A stretch of DNA of 64,000 bases. Source: Streptomyces pinistramenti (GTDB lineage: Bacteria; Actinomycetota; Actinomycetes; Streptomycetales; Streptomycetaceae). A program made the translations under genes and the position numbers. Numbering within the stretch: position 1 is the first letter of the stretch; every line of letters starts with the position of its first letter. A model generated the notes under the pieces. That model was not told the origin of the DNA. It worked only from the letters and a program-made list of their open reading frames with translations, and did not search any database. Shown piece after piece: positions 33,270 to 43,246 of the stretch. The stretch covers positions 62,001-126,000 of the forward strand of contig NZ_JAJCXB010000002.1 in NCBI RefSeq assembly GCF_020564935.1, read 5' to 3'.

Positions 33270-35771
33270 CTACTGATCCGCCTCGTCGGAGTCGTTCTTG
33301 CGTACGGTGCAGTGGAGCGAGTCGTGCACCACGTCGGCGACGATGGTATCTCCGGGGTCCGCCTCGCCGCTGAGCAGGAGTGAGGAAATGCGGTTGTCCA
33401 GCTCGGTCTGAATCGTGCGCCGCAGCGGACGGGCACCGAATTCCGGCTGGTGGCCGTGGGCGACGAGCAGCTTCTTGGCGGCGTCCGTGACGTCCAGCTT
33501 CAGGCCCTGTGCATGCACCCGGCGCTTGCTCTGGTCCAGAAGATGGTCCACGATCCGCGACAGGTCGTCCTCGGTGAGGCGGTGGAAGATGATGGTGTCG
33601 TCGATGCGGTTGAGGAATTCGGGCAGGAACCGCGCCCGCAGGTCTTCCATCAATTCGCCCTTGATCTCGGACACATTGCCTTGGTGCGCGAGAATACGGT
33701 GCGCGCCGATGTTGGACGTCATGATGACGACACAGTGGCGGAAGTCGACGGTACGGCCCTGGGCGTCCGTGAGACGTCCGTCATCGAGGATCTGCAGCAG
33801 CGTGTTGAAGACGTCGGGGTGGCCCTTTTCCACCTCGTCGAAAAGCACCACACTGTAGGGCTGCCGGCGGATCTTCTCCGTGAGCTGGCCGGCTTCTTCG
33901 TAGCCGACGTATCCCGGAGGGGCACCGACGAGCCGGGCGACGGTGTGCTTCTCCTGGAACTCGCTCATGTCGAAACGGATCATGTGATTCTCGTCGCCGA
34001 ACAGCAACTCGGCGAGTGTCTTGGCGAGTTCGGTCTTGCCGACACCGGTGGGGCCCAGGAAGAGGAACGAGCCCACCGGGCGGTTCGGGTCGCCCATGCC
34101 CGCGCGGTTACGGCGTACGGCCATCGAGACGGCGGTGACCGCTTCGTCCTGGCCGACGATCCTGGCGTGCATCTCCTCTTCGAGATGGAGCAGCTTTTCT
34201 TTTTCGCTTGCGGTGAGTTGGGAGACCGGGATTCCCGTGCGGCGGGAAATGACATCGGCGATATCGGCGGCGGTGACGGAAACGACGCCCTCGCGCCGTT
34301 CCTCGATCCCTGCGAGTTCGCCTTCCAGTTCGGCGATCTGCCGCTTGACCTGTGACGCCTTCTCGAAGTCCTCACCGGCCACGGCATGCTCCTGCTCACG
34401 CCGCAGTTTGGCGATGCGGTCCTCACGGCTGACGACCTCGGTGGAACGGCCGGCACTGCGCAGGCGCACGCGGGCGCCCGCCTGGTCCATCACGTCGATG
34501 GCCTTGTCGGGCAGGAATCGATCGCTGATGTACCGGTCGGACAGCTCAGCCGCGGCCGCCAACGCGCCATCCGCGAAACGGACCTGGTGGTGGGCTTCGT
34601 ATGCGTCCCGCAGCCCTTCCAGGATCTGCACCGTTTCCTCGACGGTCGGCTCCGGAATCAGTACGGGCTGGAAGCGACGCTCAAGGGCGGCGTCCTTCTC
34701 GATGTGCTTGCGGTATTCGTCGATGGTCGTCGCGCCCACGACGTGCAGCTCTCCGCGCGCAAGCGCGGGCTTGAGCATGTTCCCCGCGTCCATCGCGCCC
34801 TCGCCGGTCGCCCCCGCGCCCACGACCGTATGGAGTTCATCGATGAACAGAATGATGTCGCCGCCGGCTGCCTGAACGTCCTCGATGACCTTCTTCAGGC
34901 GTTCCTCGAACTGTCCCCGGTACTGTGCGCCGGCCACCATTCCCGAGAGGTCGAGGGCGACAACTCTCTTGTCCTTCAATGTTTCCGGGACTTCGCCCGC
35001 CACGATGCGCTGAGCCAATCCCTCGACGATGGCGGTCTTCCCGACGCCGGGCTCGCCGATGAGTACGGGGTTGTTCTTGGAACGCCGCGAGAGGATTTCG
35101 ACGGTCTGCTCGATCTCCTCGGCCCGCCCCACCACAGGGTCGAGCTTGCCGGCCTTCGCTTCTTCCGTCAGATCCCGCCCGTACTCGTCCAAGGTCGTGG
35201 ACGGCTTCTTCCCACCGGCCGACATCCCGTCCGGGCCTGACGCCTGCTCCGCGAGGCCCGCCACCTTCTCCCGATCCAGGCCCTCCGCGCGCAGCAGCCG
35301 GGCAGCGCCGGTGTCACCGTCGCCCAACAGCGCACCGAGAATGTGCTCGGGCCCGATGTACGAAACCCCGGATTCCTGGGAATGGGCATAGGCAGCTGCG
35401 AGTGTGCGCTTGGCCGCCGGTGTGAGTCCCGGTTCCGCGGACGGCTCACCGGATTCCCGCGGAAGGACCTCAGCGACTTCCGACGCGAGCGTATCGGGGT
35501 TCACGCCCACCTGCGAGAGCAATTTCCGTGCCGGCTCGACCTTCGTTGCCGCCCAGAGCAGGTGCTCCGTATCGAGATCGGAGGTTCCGTCCTCAACCGC
35601 TCTTTGAGCCGCCAGGTTGAGGAGTTCCTTCGACGAATCCGTCAAGAGCCGCCCGATGGGCACGCGTTGGACGGCCGGCGGCGACGATGCCGGTGACATT
35701 CCGAAGAACCGGTTCAACAAGTCGCTGAAGGGGTCATTCGGGCCGAACCCTGAACCGAAGGACATCGACAT
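33270..35771 (-). CDS. ClpC-like AAA+ ATPase (Clp/Hsp100), without a ClpP-docking tripeptide
   Basis: An 833-residue Hsp100 unfoldase. It has an N-terminal extension ([13 protein letters not shown]), a Clp-N double repeat (to ~185), an AAA-1 domain with GEPGVGKT (~240) and ILFIDELHT, a short UVR-type middle domain ([20 protein letters not shown]), and AAA-2 with GPTGVGKT (~575), [10 protein letters not shown] and VVLFDEVEK. The short middle domain places it with ClpC, not ClpB. Where ClpC has NLGF for ClpP binding, this reads [16 protein letters not shown], with no [LIV]G[FL]. So it may act alone as a disaggregase. ATG 35771 has CAGGAG upstream; ACTCAAG (35803-35809) is a HAIR half-site only. 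It is 110 bases behind the encapsulin gene, in the same direction. Confidence 0.88.
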   Translation of the reverse strand: MSMSFGSGFGPNDPFSDLLNRFFGMSPASSPPAVQRVPIGRLLTDSSKELLNLAAQRAVEDGTSDLDTEHLLWAATKVEPARKLLSQVGVNPDTLASEVAEVLPRESGEPSAEPGLTPAAKRTLAAAYAHSQESGVSYIGPEHILGALLGDGDTGAARLLRAEGLDREKVAGLAEQASGPDGMSAGGKKPSTTLDEYGRDLTEEAKAGKLDPVVGRAEEIEQTVEILSRRSKNNPVLIGEPGVGKTAIVEGLAQRIVAGEVPETLKDKRVVALDLSGMVAGAQYRGQFEERLKKVIEDVQAAGGDIILFIDELHTVVGAGATGEGAMDAGNMLKPALARGELHVVGATTIDEYRKHIEKDAALERRFQPVLIPEPTVEETVQILEGLRDAYEAHHQVRFADGALAAAAELSDRYISDRFLPDKAIDVMDQAGARVRLRSAGRSTEVVSREDRIAKLRREQEHAVAGEDFEKASQVKRQIAELEGELAGIEERREGVVSVTAADIADVISRRTGIPVSQLTASEKEKLLHLEEEMHARIVGQDEAVTAVSMAVRRNRAGMGDPNRPVGSFLFLGPTGVGKTELAKTLAELLFGDENHMIRFDMSEFQEKHTVARLVGAPPGYVGYEEAGQLTEKIRRQPYSVVLFDEVEKGHPDVFNTLLQILDDGRLTDAQGRTVDFRHCVVIMTSNIGAHRILAHQGNVSEIKGELMEDLRARFLPEFLNRIDDTIIFHRLTEDDLSRIVDHLLDQSKRRVHAQGLKLDVTDAAKKLLVAHGHQPEFGARPLRRTIQTELDNRISSLLLSGEADPGDTIVADVVHDSLHCTVRKNDSDEADQ

Positions 35772-35881
35772 GGCAGCTCCTGATGCCGAGGGTGTCCCTC
35801 CCACTCAAGCGCGATGTCCACTGCTCTGCAAACGGAACGGAACGCCCTACCGGAGCGGCGTGCCCACCGGGCTTCAGTCCC

Positions 35882-36724
35882 TCACCCTGCGTCGGCTTCT
35901 CCACTCGCTTCCGGGCTGAGTGCCACCACGGCTTCATCGGTGTATACGAGGAACGTCAGTGTCTGACGGAAGTAGAGCTCGATATCGGTCGCGTCATGCG
36001 CCGTGTATCCGATCGCCAGATCCTCGCCGAGTTTCAGCTCGAAGTCTCCGCCCCGCGTGGACAGCAGACATGCCCCGTCGAGCGCCGGTGCCCAGATCAG
36101 GTTGCCGTCCAGCATGCGCCCGAGATGCGCGGCGATCGGGTAACCGTGGTCGGAGGTCTCGCTCACGGCGGTGTACGCATCAGCGCCCAGCAGCAGCGAG
36201 TACGGGCCTCCGACACCGGCCAGGCGGAGTGTGGTCAAGGCACGGCTCACGGCATCCGGGAATGCGCGCGGCTCTGCCGGGAGCCTCACCACGGGATGGG
36301 ACGTACGGCTGCGCAGCCCGTCGATGTGTGCCGCACGGTACCCGTCGAAAATGGCCCGGTCCTCGGCGAATGCCATGGCGCGCGCCGCATCCTTCACCGG
36401 CTGCCAGTCGGAATCCTTCGCCCCGCGGTCCACATCGTCGACCGCGGCCCGGCTCACCTTGAACGGCACCCGCAATTCGACCAGGGGCCGCGCCTCGCGC
36501 AGCCGTGCCGTCACGCCTGCACCCGGCGCCTCGATGCCGGACATATGCCCCGTTCCCACCGCCGCCAGCTCGGGTCCTTCGGGTTCGGAGACGTCCACGA
36601 CCCGCCGGCCTGCAAGATTGCGGCGGAAGGTACGGCGGGCCTCATCCTCGATCTCCCCCCATGCCTGCGGGGGAATCGGGGCGAGTTCGCGGTGCAGATT
36701 GTTCATCGCGTGAGGCGTGGTCAT
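35882..36724 (-). CDS. Family 1 encapsulin shell protein
   Basis: A 280-residue HK97-fold protein that assembles into a nanocompartment. The conserved start is MNNLHRELAPIPPQAWGEIE then RRTFRRNLAGRRVVDV. Further marks are ARPLVELRVPFKVSRAAVDD with DVDRGAKDSDW (E-loop region), GPYSLLLGADAYTAV, and the end DLAIGYTAHDATDIELYFRQ then TLTFLVYTDEAVVAL. ATG 36724 has AAGGAG upstream and adds six residues before the family MNNLH start. It lies two bases after the DyP gene, its cargo. Length and motifs are normal, so a working shell is expected. Confidence 0.95.
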   Translation of the reverse strand: MTTPHAMNNLHRELAPIPPQAWGEIEDEARRTFRRNLAGRRVVDVSEPEGPELAAVGTGHMSGIEAPGAGVTARLREARPLVELRVPFKVSRAAVDDVDRGAKDSDWQPVKDAARAMAFAEDRAIFDGYRAAHIDGLRSRTSHPVVRLPAEPRAFPDAVSRALTTLRLAGVGGPYSLLLGADAYTAVSETSDHGYPIAAHLGRMLDGNLIWAPALDGACLLSTRGGDFELKLGEDLAIGYTAHDATDIELYFRQTLTFLVYTDEAVVALSPEASGEADAG

Positions 36725-36726
36725 GG

Positions 36727-37707
36727 TCAGACTCCTTTCAGGCTGCCAATTCCCAGGGAACCGTCGGCCGTTGCGCCGCCGGGCGCGGCCGGGAGGTCAT
36801 CGAGGAAGTCGGCGGTCGGCACGTGGAACAGGCATCCGGTGACCGCTGTGGAGAAGTCGAGGATCCGGTCGTGCAGGCCGGGCCGATCATTCGTGAACAT
36901 GTTCTTGAGCATCTGTTCGGTCACGTCAGGAGTGCGCGCGTAACCGATGAAATAGGTGCCGAACTCCCCCTGTCCGACGTTGCCGAACGGCATGTTCTCC
37001 CGAACGATCTTGCGTTCGTTTCCCGCTTCGTCGGTGATGGTGTTGAGTGCGACATGAGAGTCCGCAGGCTTGACATCATCGGGGAGTTCGATATTGGCCA
37101 TCTTTGTTCTGCCGATAACTTTTTCCTGTTCGTCCGACGGCAGAGCATTCCAGGCCGCCAGATCGTGCAGGTAATTCTGAACAATCACATAGCTCCCTCC
37201 CTGAAATTCTGGGTCTTCGTCACCGATATACACAGCGTCGGCTGCGACACTCCCCTCGGGATTCTCACTGCCGTCGACAAAGCCGAGCAGATCGCGCTCG
37301 TCGAAGTATTTGAAAGCTTGCACTTCGTCGACCACCGTGACCGCTCCGCCGAGTCGCTCGGTGAGCAGGCGTGCCAGTTCGAAGCAGAGATCCATGCGTT
37401 GGGCCCGCACGTGGAAGAGGATGTCGCCGGGAGTGGACGGAGCACGGTGACTCCGGCCGGCCAACTCCACGAATGGATGCAGCTCTTGCGGGCGCGGTCC
37501 GCTGAAGAGCCGGTCCCAGGCCGCCGATCCGATGCCAACGACGCAGCCGAGCCCCTCGTTGGGCGCGCGGAATGCGACCGAACGCCGCAAAGCCGATACC
37601 TCCTCCAGCAGGCCACGAACCGTGTCTTCACCGCCCGGCCGGATGGTGACCACAAGGAACACGGCGGCTTTCGCCGGCAGGGCAATCACGGGCTGCAACT
37701 CAGGCAC
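36727..37707 (-). CDS. DyP-type haem peroxidase with encapsulin-targeting tail
   Basis: A 326-residue dye-decolourising peroxidase. It has the GxxDG motif GFVDGSENPEG with the catalytic Asp, a probable proximal haem histidine in ADSHVALNT, and the distal-side GEFGTYFIGYARTPD strip. The last residues, DGSLGIGSLKGV, match the encapsulin cargo-loading peptide. The start is set at GTG 37707 because AGGAGG lies eight bases upstream and the family begins PEPQPV; the longer frame to ATG 37725 would start inside that ribosome site. It is first in the operon with encapsulin and the Clp-like ATPase. It should be housed inside the shell as a peroxide-using oxidant defence. Confidence 0.95.
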   Translation of the reverse strand: MPELQPVIALPAKAAVFLVVTIRPGGEDTVRGLLEEVSALRRSVAFRAPNEGLGCVVGIGSAAWDRLFSGPRPQELHPFVELAGRSHRAPSTPGDILFHVRAQRMDLCFELARLLTERLGGAVTVVDEVQAFKYFDERDLLGFVDGSENPEGSVAADAVYIGDEDPEFQGGSYVIVQNYLHDLAAWNALPSDEQEKVIGRTKMANIELPDDVKPADSHVALNTITDEAGNERKIVRENMPFGNVGQGEFGTYFIGYARTPDVTEQMLKNMFTNDRPGLHDRILDFSTAVTGCLFHVPTADFLDDLPAAPGGATADGSLGIGSLKGV

Positions 37708-37941
37708 AGGAGCTTTCCTCCTCATTGGGCGCGCGCAGAACGGACAGGGACGCGACCGGCTCAGCCGGAACAGGGTGCCGTCTCACGAAGCGGCCGATCT
37801 CTTCTCCGACCTCGCCTTCCCCATTGTTCGATGTGTAGACATGGTGTCCCGAAAACAAGTCCGGTGCCTCCCGACCGGCCCGGCACAGCGGCCACGTTGC
37901 TCCGGGCCGGCCGGGAGCGCGAACGGGGGCGAGTCCGTCGG

Positions 37942-38573
37942 TCAGCCGGTGACGATTCCCGTGACGAGGTTGATGGTGGTGGCCAGGATGCTGGTCCCGA
38001 AGACGTAGGACAGCAGCGTGTGGCGCAGCACCACCGCACGAATCGTCGAACGTGAGACGTCGGTGTCGGACACCTGATAGGTCATGCCGAGGTTGTAACT
38101 GAAATAGAAGAAGTCCCGGTACGCCGGCGGCTGATCGGAGTTGAAGTCGATTCAGCCCGCGGAGGTGTAGTACAGGTACGCGTAACGGGTGGCGTACATC
38201 AAATGGAGCGCCGCCCAGGACATGAAGACCCCGCCGAGTGCGACCGCGGCCACGGAATGACCGGTGTCGGATTTGCCGAGCAGGAGCAGCAGCACGATGG
38301 CGACCAGCCCGCACAGCGCAGCGGCAACGACCACGAGTTCGTCGGTGACGGGCCGAAAATCCTCACGCCGGGCATTGTCGTGGTGGCCGTGGCGTTCATC
38401 GGCCACAGCACCATCCAGCCCGCGACGACGAAACCCAGTTCCGTCGCGGCGATGCCGGCGAGAACCCCCAACAGAATGCTGGTCGCCAACCCGACGACGA
38501 TTCCGGCCACCGCTCCCATCACCACCGCACCACCGAGCCGGGGGACCGCGGACAGGGGCAGCCAGGTATTCAC
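37942..38573 (-). pseudogene. DUF1345 membrane protein, frameshifted and with an internal TGA
   Basis: DUF1345 proteins are ~220-residue four-to-five-helix membrane proteins. Three pieces lie in order. The first is [20 protein letters not shown] to [15 protein letters not shown]. Near 38375 the frame then changes to [20 protein letters not shown], which runs to [11 protein letters not shown]. An in-frame TGA follows where the family has Gly, and the protein goes on with [40 protein letters not shown] and [14 protein letters not shown]. The start GTG 38573 is a guess. Two separate lesions make it a pseudogene, unless both are sequencing faults. No role is proven for the family. Confidence 0.8.
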
Positions 38574-38700
38574 GGGCCGTAACAGTAGTCGTAGTCGTCC
38601 CGTGTCCGCAGTTGACGCGGCAAGGCCGACGAATACGTGGACACACAGGCGCGATTCAACGGTCGGAAATCCTGTCGGACGCAAGTGATATATACCGGAC

Positions 38701-40461
38701 ATGCCTTCTTCGCGCCGTCCCTTCTCCGCCGGGACCGGGCCTGGCCGCCGGCATTTCGTCGCAGGCGCGGCGCGAGCGCTCTCCCCGCGCGGCGCACTCA
38801 CGCTGCACAAGGTGGACGGAGCGCTTCTCTTCGCCGTGCGCGCTGCCCTGGCCATGGCGCTGGTGGCGCTGCCGGTGGCACTGGCGGGACGGCCCGAGCT
38901 CGCCGTCTACGCCATGCTGGGCGCCTTCACCACCACGTTCGGGCGCAACCTGCCCTACCCGCGCCGCGCTCGCGTTCTCGCGCTGGTCGCGGTGGCCATG
39001 ACGGCGTGCGTGGGCTGCGGTTCGGCGCTCGCCGCCTGGGTCCATCCGCGGACGTCAGGAGCCGGTGCCGCCGTGGTGGTCGCGGCGACTGCGGTGGTCG
39101 CCGGGCTGGCGAAGGGTGTCTGTGATGCGGCACGGCTGAGCGGGCTGGGTGCGGTCCTGCTGCTGTTCTCCTTCGCGGTGGCCGCCAACGGCTCGCCCGC
39201 TCCCGCCGATGTCCTCCCGCAGACCACGCTGGCCGCGGCCGGAGCGGCGGCCGCATGGGTGTGGGGCGTATCGGGCCGGCTCGTACACCCGGACCGTCCG
39301 CAGCGGCTTGCGGTGGCCACGGCCCTGCGTGAACTCGCGGAGCTGCTGGACACGGGAGGCGACGCCCGGCAGACGCGGCACCGGGCGACCGTCGCGGTCC
39401 TGCGCGCCTACCACTCCCTGGGCCTCATGCCGCCGACGCAAGCGCAGCAGGCCGGCCGGACCGGAACCTTTGTGCTCCTGACCGATCTGTCCTGGTCGCT
39501 GCTGGTCGGCTCCGCACGCCGGTTGCCCGACGATCCCGACACCACGGCACACCACCTGCGCCGGCAGGCCCGTCTCCTCACCGGCCGACGCCGACGGCTT
39601 CCCGCTGTCCTGCCCGAGCTGTCGTTCCCGTCTCCCCCTGCACAGGACGACGTGACGTACCGCGCGGCGGGGACCGCCGCGGCACCGGCCGGCCCCGTCG
39701 CCCGGCGCGCGTCCGAACTGCTGATGGGGAACAACCGCCCCGGTGGCTCCGACCCCATCGCCGTCCTGGCGGTTCCCGCACTGCGGATGGTCCTGGGCAC
39801 CGGGTTCGCGGGTGGCCTGGCCGTGGTCCTGGGCCTGGAGCACGGCTACTGGGCGTCGATCTCGGCCGCCGCCGTGCTGCACTCGGTCAACGTCCGCACG
39901 ACGGCGCAGCGTGCCGTCCAGCGCACCCTGGGCACGGCCGTCGGGCTGCTGCTCGCCCTCGGGGTGCTGGCCGCACACCCGGCTCCGGTGGCACTCGTCC
40001 TGGTGGTCGTACTCCTGGAATTTCTGCTGGAGTACGTCGTGGCCCGCAACTACGGCCTGGGCGTCGTCTTCCTCACGCCGCTGGCACTGCTGCTGAGCGA
40101 CCTGGCCTCGCCCGCCCCTGCCGGGGCGCTCGTCCACGACCGGGTGCTGGGCAGCGTCCTGGGGATCGCCGTCGGGCTGGTCTGCGCGCTGATGGTGGTC
40201 CATGACCGTGCGGCGCTGCGGGTGGAGCGGGCGCTGACCGCGTGCACGGCGGCGGCCGAGCAGGCGGAGCGGTCGTTGTCCGGGCGCTTGGGGCCGCCGC
40301 CGACCGTCCAGGTGCAACTGGTGGTGGCGGTGGTGGAGTTGCGCGACGCCGACGACGCCGCAGCGGGCGAACTGTGGCCGGCGGGCATCGACCCCGCCGA
40401 ACTCGCGACCGCCGAGCAGCGCGCCTACCTCCTGCTGGAGCGGCTCCAGCACCGGCGGTAG
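38701..40461 (+). CDS. FUSC-family membrane protein (aromatic acid exporter-like)
   Basis: A 586-residue protein with two copies of an FUSC membrane unit. The N-terminal unit has about six helices (VRAALAMALVALPVALAG, YAMLGAFTTTFGRNLPYPRR) and the second runs from LRMVLGTGFAGGLAVVLGLE (EHGYWASISAAAVLHSVNV) to GIAVGLVCALMVV. A soluble ~150-residue region joins them. FUSC proteins resemble AaeB and plant ALMT channels and are linked to organic or aromatic acid efflux; the substrate here is unknown. TATATA lies about 10 bases before the ATG and no strong ribosome site is seen, so a leaderless or weakly translated start is possible. It is divergent from the DUF1345 pseudogene. Confidence 0.8.
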   Translation: MPSSRRPFSAGTGPGRRHFVAGAARALSPRGALTLHKVDGALLFAVRAALAMALVALPVALAGRPELAVYAMLGAFTTTFGRNLPYPRRARVLALVAVAMTACVGCGSALAAWVHPRTSGAGAAVVVAATAVVAGLAKGVCDAARLSGLGAVLLLFSFAVAANGSPAPADVLPQTTLAAAGAAAAWVWGVSGRLVHPDRPQRLAVATALRELAELLDTGGDARQTRHRATVAVLRAYHSLGLMPPTQAQQAGRTGTFVLLTDLSWSLLVGSARRLPDDPDTTAHHLRRQARLLTGRRRRLPAVLPELSFPSPPAQDDVTYRAAGTAAAPAGPVARRASELLMGNNRPGGSDPIAVLAVPALRMVLGTGFAGGLAVVLGLEHGYWASISAAAVLHSVNVRTTAQRAVQRTLGTAVGLLLALGVLAAHPAPVALVLVVVLLEFLLEYVVARNYGLGVVFLTPLALLLSDLASPAPAGALVHDRVLGSVLGIAVGLVCALMVVHDRAALRVERALTACTAAAEQAERSLSGRLGPPPTVQVQLVVAVVELRDADDAAAGELWPAGIDPAELATAEQRAYLLLERLQHRR

Positions 40462-40884
40462 CACTCTCTGACAGGGCGGAAGGCAGAGGCCCAAGCCCAG
40501 ACCCATACCTGCGCCCCTGCCCGTATCGCCGCTGACCTGTCGCAACGAAGACTGAGCACTCTCATCGAAGGTCGAGCAGCCGGCGTTGCCTCCAGCAAGT
40601 GCGTCACCCCAGCCGTCCACGAACACGAGCACCTCGGCCGTGGCATCGAACTCGCATTGCTCGCCGAGAAGCTGACGGACTCGCACACCCCCTCCGGCGT
40701 CGTCTCCGCCCCGGACAGAAGCCGCGGTCGAGCTGGAGCAGCTGCGCCGGCCACCGGGCTCAACCGGCCTGTGAGCGTGCAGGAGTTCGGCCCGATCGGC
40801 GCGGTCGCGGAGCGCGGCTCCCCGGTGGTTGCCCGCGTGCTGGTGGCACGGGCCCCGGATGCGCGTGGGCGCCCAGGAAACGGC
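40462..40884. other. 423-base stretch without a recognised gene
   Basis: A plus-strand frame (LALLAEKLTDSHTPSGVVSA) and a minus-strand frame (EFDATAEVLVFVDGWGDAL) look faintly protein-like, but neither has a ribosome site or a family match. They may be short decayed pieces. No terminator was found after the FUSC gene. Confidence 0.45.
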
Positions 40885-41778
40885 TCAGACGACCATGACC
40901 CGGCGCCCGCGCGTGTGACCGGCCTGGCTGTCGATGTGCGCCGCCGCGGCCTCGGCGAGCGTGTACGACTTCTCGACCGGGATGTGGAGCTTCCCCCGCG
41001 AGATGAGGCCGACGGCCTCGGCGAGCGCTTCCGGCACGCTCCCGGCCACACCGGAGAATCGGACACCGAACTCCGGCGCACCGAGATCGGCGATGGATAC
41101 CACCTTCTGCGGATCCCCGGTCAGCTCGACGAGCTCGTGGATCACGCCCGAGCCGGCCAGATCGAGAGCCGCGTCGACACGGCCGAGCTGCCGCACCCGC
41201 CCGACCCAGCCCTCGCCGTACGTCGTGGCGACGGCACCCAGGCTCCGCAGATAGTCCTGGTTCGCGGCCCCGGCCGTACCGATCACCGTGATGCCGCGGT
41301 CGCGGGCGATCTGCAGCACCGCCGATCCGACTCCCCCGGACGCACCGCTGACCAGCAGCGTCTGCCCGGACCGCACACCGACCTCGCGGATGATGCGCAG
41401 CGCGGTCTCCACCACGGAGGGGTACCCGGCCGCCTCTTCGAACGTCAGCCCCCCGGGCATACGGGCCCAGGCCGACAGCACGGCGAACTCGGCATAGGTG
41501 CTTGAGCCTTCGCCGAACACGTGGTCGCCGGGCTCGACCCCTTCGACGCCCTCACCGACCTCGTCCACCACCCCGGAGGCGTCGAGCCCGACCCCGGCGG
41601 GCAACTCGATCGGATGGGCCTTCAGCATCTGGCCTTCACGGACCCTCCAGTCGACGGGGTTCACACCCGCCGCCCGCACGGCGATGCGTATCTGGCCGGG
41701 GCCCGCATGGGGCTCCTCGGCGTCCACGAGTTGCAGAACGTCCGGACCGCCGAACTCGGCGAAGCTCACTCTCTTCAT
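40885..41778 (-). CDS. NADP-dependent quinone oxidoreductase-like MDR protein
   Basis: A 297-residue zinc-less medium-chain dehydrogenase/reductase. It has the GroES-like N-domain (AAGVNPVDWRVREGQML, PAGVGLDASGVVDEVGEGVE, GDHVFGEGSSTYAEFAVL) and the NADP Rossmann motif LLVSGASGGVGSAVLQIARD. The zinc-binding Cys/His set of alcohol dehydrogenases is missing. Members reduce quinones or enals and often protect from electrophiles. It is divergent from a TetR gene with a perfect dyad between them, the usual arrangement for a repressor-controlled detoxification enzyme. Confidence 0.88.
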   Translation of the reverse strand: MKRVSFAEFGGPDVLQLVDAEEPHAGPGQIRIAVRAAGVNPVDWRVREGQMLKAHPIELPAGVGLDASGVVDEVGEGVEGVEPGDHVFGEGSSTYAEFAVLSAWARMPGGLTFEEAAGYPSVVETALRIIREVGVRSGQTLLVSGASGGVGSAVLQIARDRGITVIGTAGAANQDYLRSLGAVATTYGEGWVGRVRQLGRVDAALDLAGSGVIHELVELTGDPQKVVSIADLGAPEFGVRFSGVAGSVPEALAEAVGLISRGKLHIPVEKSYTLAEAAAAHIDSQAGHTRGRRVMVV

Positions 41779-41793
41779 GCGGCAGACCGTAAC

Positions 41794-41820
41794 ACTAACG
41801 GTTAGTTTTTAAGAACCGTT
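41794..41820. promoter_or_regulatory. TetR operator between divergent genes
   Basis: ACTAAC-G-GTTAGT (41794-41806) is a perfect dyad. AACGGTT-N10-AACCGTT (41797-41820) is a second, overlapping one. Both lie in the 70-base gap between the oxidoreductase and tetR starts, so one bound repressor could shut both promoters. Confidence 0.7.
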
Positions 41821-41848
41821 CCGACTTTGCATCTGATAGTTTCAGGCC

Positions 41849-42490
41849 ATGCCCGAGCCGTCCGGACGCCGCGAACGCAAGAAGGCCGCGACCCGCCAGA
41901 AGATCGCTGACACCGCGCTGCGACTCTTCCTGGAGCGCGGGTACGACGCGGTGGGCATCCGTGACGTGGCCGCTGAGGCCGACGTGGCCGTCACCACGCT
42001 CTTCTCCCACTTCGCCTCGAAAGAGGCCCTGGTGTTCGAGCAGGACGAAGACTTCGAGCAACGCCTCACGCAGGCGGTCACCGGCCGGGCGCCGCACGAG
42101 CCGCTCATCCCTGCGCTGCACCGCGAGATCCAGGCCCTGGTGCGACATTGCACGGCGGACGGCGCCGCCCCGATCTGGCGCCTGATCGACGGATCACCTG
42201 CCCTGCGGGAGTACGAGGAGTCGATGAGGCTGCGCCATGCAGAGTCGCTGGCAACGGCCATCGCCGCCGATCTCGACCTGTCACAGACCACAACGGCCTG
42301 CCGGGCGGTCGCGAGGTTCGCGATCGACGCCTATTCGCTGGCCCGCGAGGCGGCCGATCCGGAGGCCGCGGCGGACGAGATCTTCCGGATGATCGAGGCG
42401 GCCTGGGAGGCCGCCTGCCCATCTCGGCGTGCGCGAGGAACTGTTCCTCCAGGCAGGGCAGGGGCCGGTCGGGCTGTTACCAGTCGCTGA
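41849..42490 (+). CDS. TetR-family transcriptional regulator
   Basis: A 213-residue repressor. The HTH is RQKIADTALRLFLERGYDAV then GIRDVAAEADVAVTTLFSHF, with ASKEALVFEQDEDFEQRL opening the ligand domain. The C-terminal tail after EAAWEAACPSRR is probably disordered. It is divergent from the quinone oxidoreductase and most likely represses both genes via the dyads at 41794-41820. The ligand is unknown; a quinone or electrophile fits the partner. Confidence 0.88.
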   Translation: MPEPSGRRERKKAATRQKIADTALRLFLERGYDAVGIRDVAAEADVAVTTLFSHFASKEALVFEQDEDFEQRLTQAVTGRAPHEPLIPALHREIQALVRHCTADGAAPIWRLIDGSPALREYEESMRLRHAESLATAIAADLDLSQTTTACRAVARFAIDAYSLAREAADPEAAADEIFRMIEAAWEAACPSRRARGTVPPGRAGAGRAVTSR

Positions 42491-42645
42491 ACGCCTGGTT
42501 TCGACTTCCATCTGCTTGAGCGGCTGGTTCGCCTCGTCCCGGATGAGGAGCTTCGGCTTGCCTGCCGGGACTTGACGCCAAAGGCGCTGAGCACGGGTTC
42601 GCCGTACGCGTGCGACGGTTCCCCCACCGTTCCCTCTGCCTCGAT

Positions 42646-42662
42646 ACTAGAATCGAACTAGT
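42646..42662. promoter_or_regulatory. Dyad upstream of hxlR
   Basis: ACTAG-N7-CTAGT is perfect. GAATCGA repeats directly within it and 16 bases on. It lies 40 bases before the HxlR start and is the natural autoregulatory site. Confidence 0.5.
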
Positions 42663-42701
42663 TGCGAATCGATACCACGCAGAAACGTGGAAGGGTTCCC
42701 T

Positions 42702-43151
42702 GTGGCCAAGAGCGACGAGCGCGTCACCTTCCAGCACGGCCAGGCGTTCCTGGCTGCGATCTCCGAGCGCTGGAACTATCAGATCCTGCGGGAGGTCTTC
42801 TTCGGCGTGCGCCGGTTCGGTGAGCTGAGGCGTGCGCTGGGGATCTCGGCGAACATCCTCACCGTGCGGCTCAGCACGCTCACCGAACTGGGGTTGCTGG
42901 AGAAGCGGGCGTACCGGTCCGACAAGCCGTGGTACGAGTACCAACTCACGGAGGCTGCCCGCGAGTTGGTCGTGCCGGCCGTCGTGGCGGTCACCCGGTG
43001 GGCGGAGGTCCGGGCCAGTGGCCAGGATCTCGACGGCCGGCCGCTGCTGCACACGGCGTGCGGAGACCGGACCGAACCGTATCTCGCGTGCAGCAGTTGC
43101 CAACAGCCCATCGAAGCTTCCGCCCTCGTGCCGCTCGACGCGGAGGCGTGA
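42702..43151 (+). CDS. HxlR-family winged-helix regulator
   Basis: A 149-residue MarR-like regulator of the HxlR type. The body reads FLAAISERWNYQILREVFFG, VRRFGELRRALGISANILTV, LSTLTELGLLEKRAYRSDKP and YEYQLTEAARELVVPAVVAV. The C-terminal tail holds CGDRTEPYLACSSCQQP, three cysteines that could sense redox state or bind metal. GTG 42702 follows GGAAGGG; GTG 42687 is an alternative. HxlR proteins often sense aldehydes, quinones or oxidants. It is followed by an NTF2-like gene in the same direction. Confidence 0.85.
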   Translation: MAKSDERVTFQHGQAFLAAISERWNYQILREVFFGVRRFGELRRALGISANILTVRLSTLTELGLLEKRAYRSDKPWYEYQLTEAARELVVPAVVAVTRWAEVRASGQDLDGRPLLHTACGDRTEPYLACSSCQQPIEASALVPLDAEA

Positions 43152-43246
43152 GGCGGGAACCCCGACAAGGTCGGTGCCGAATGAGGTCAGCGCCGAGATC
43201 GGCGCCTTCCTCGCCCCTGTCCACCGCGGCCCGGAAGGAACAGACG

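Noticed and set aside
35803..35809. HspR (HAIR) operator upstream of the Clp gene
   Set aside because: Only one ACTCAAG half-site is present; the other half does not match.
42491..42640. Possible minus-strand relic reading GKPKLLIRDEANQPLKQMEV
   Set aside because: Too short to assign and without start or neighbours; it could be chance in GC-rich DNA.
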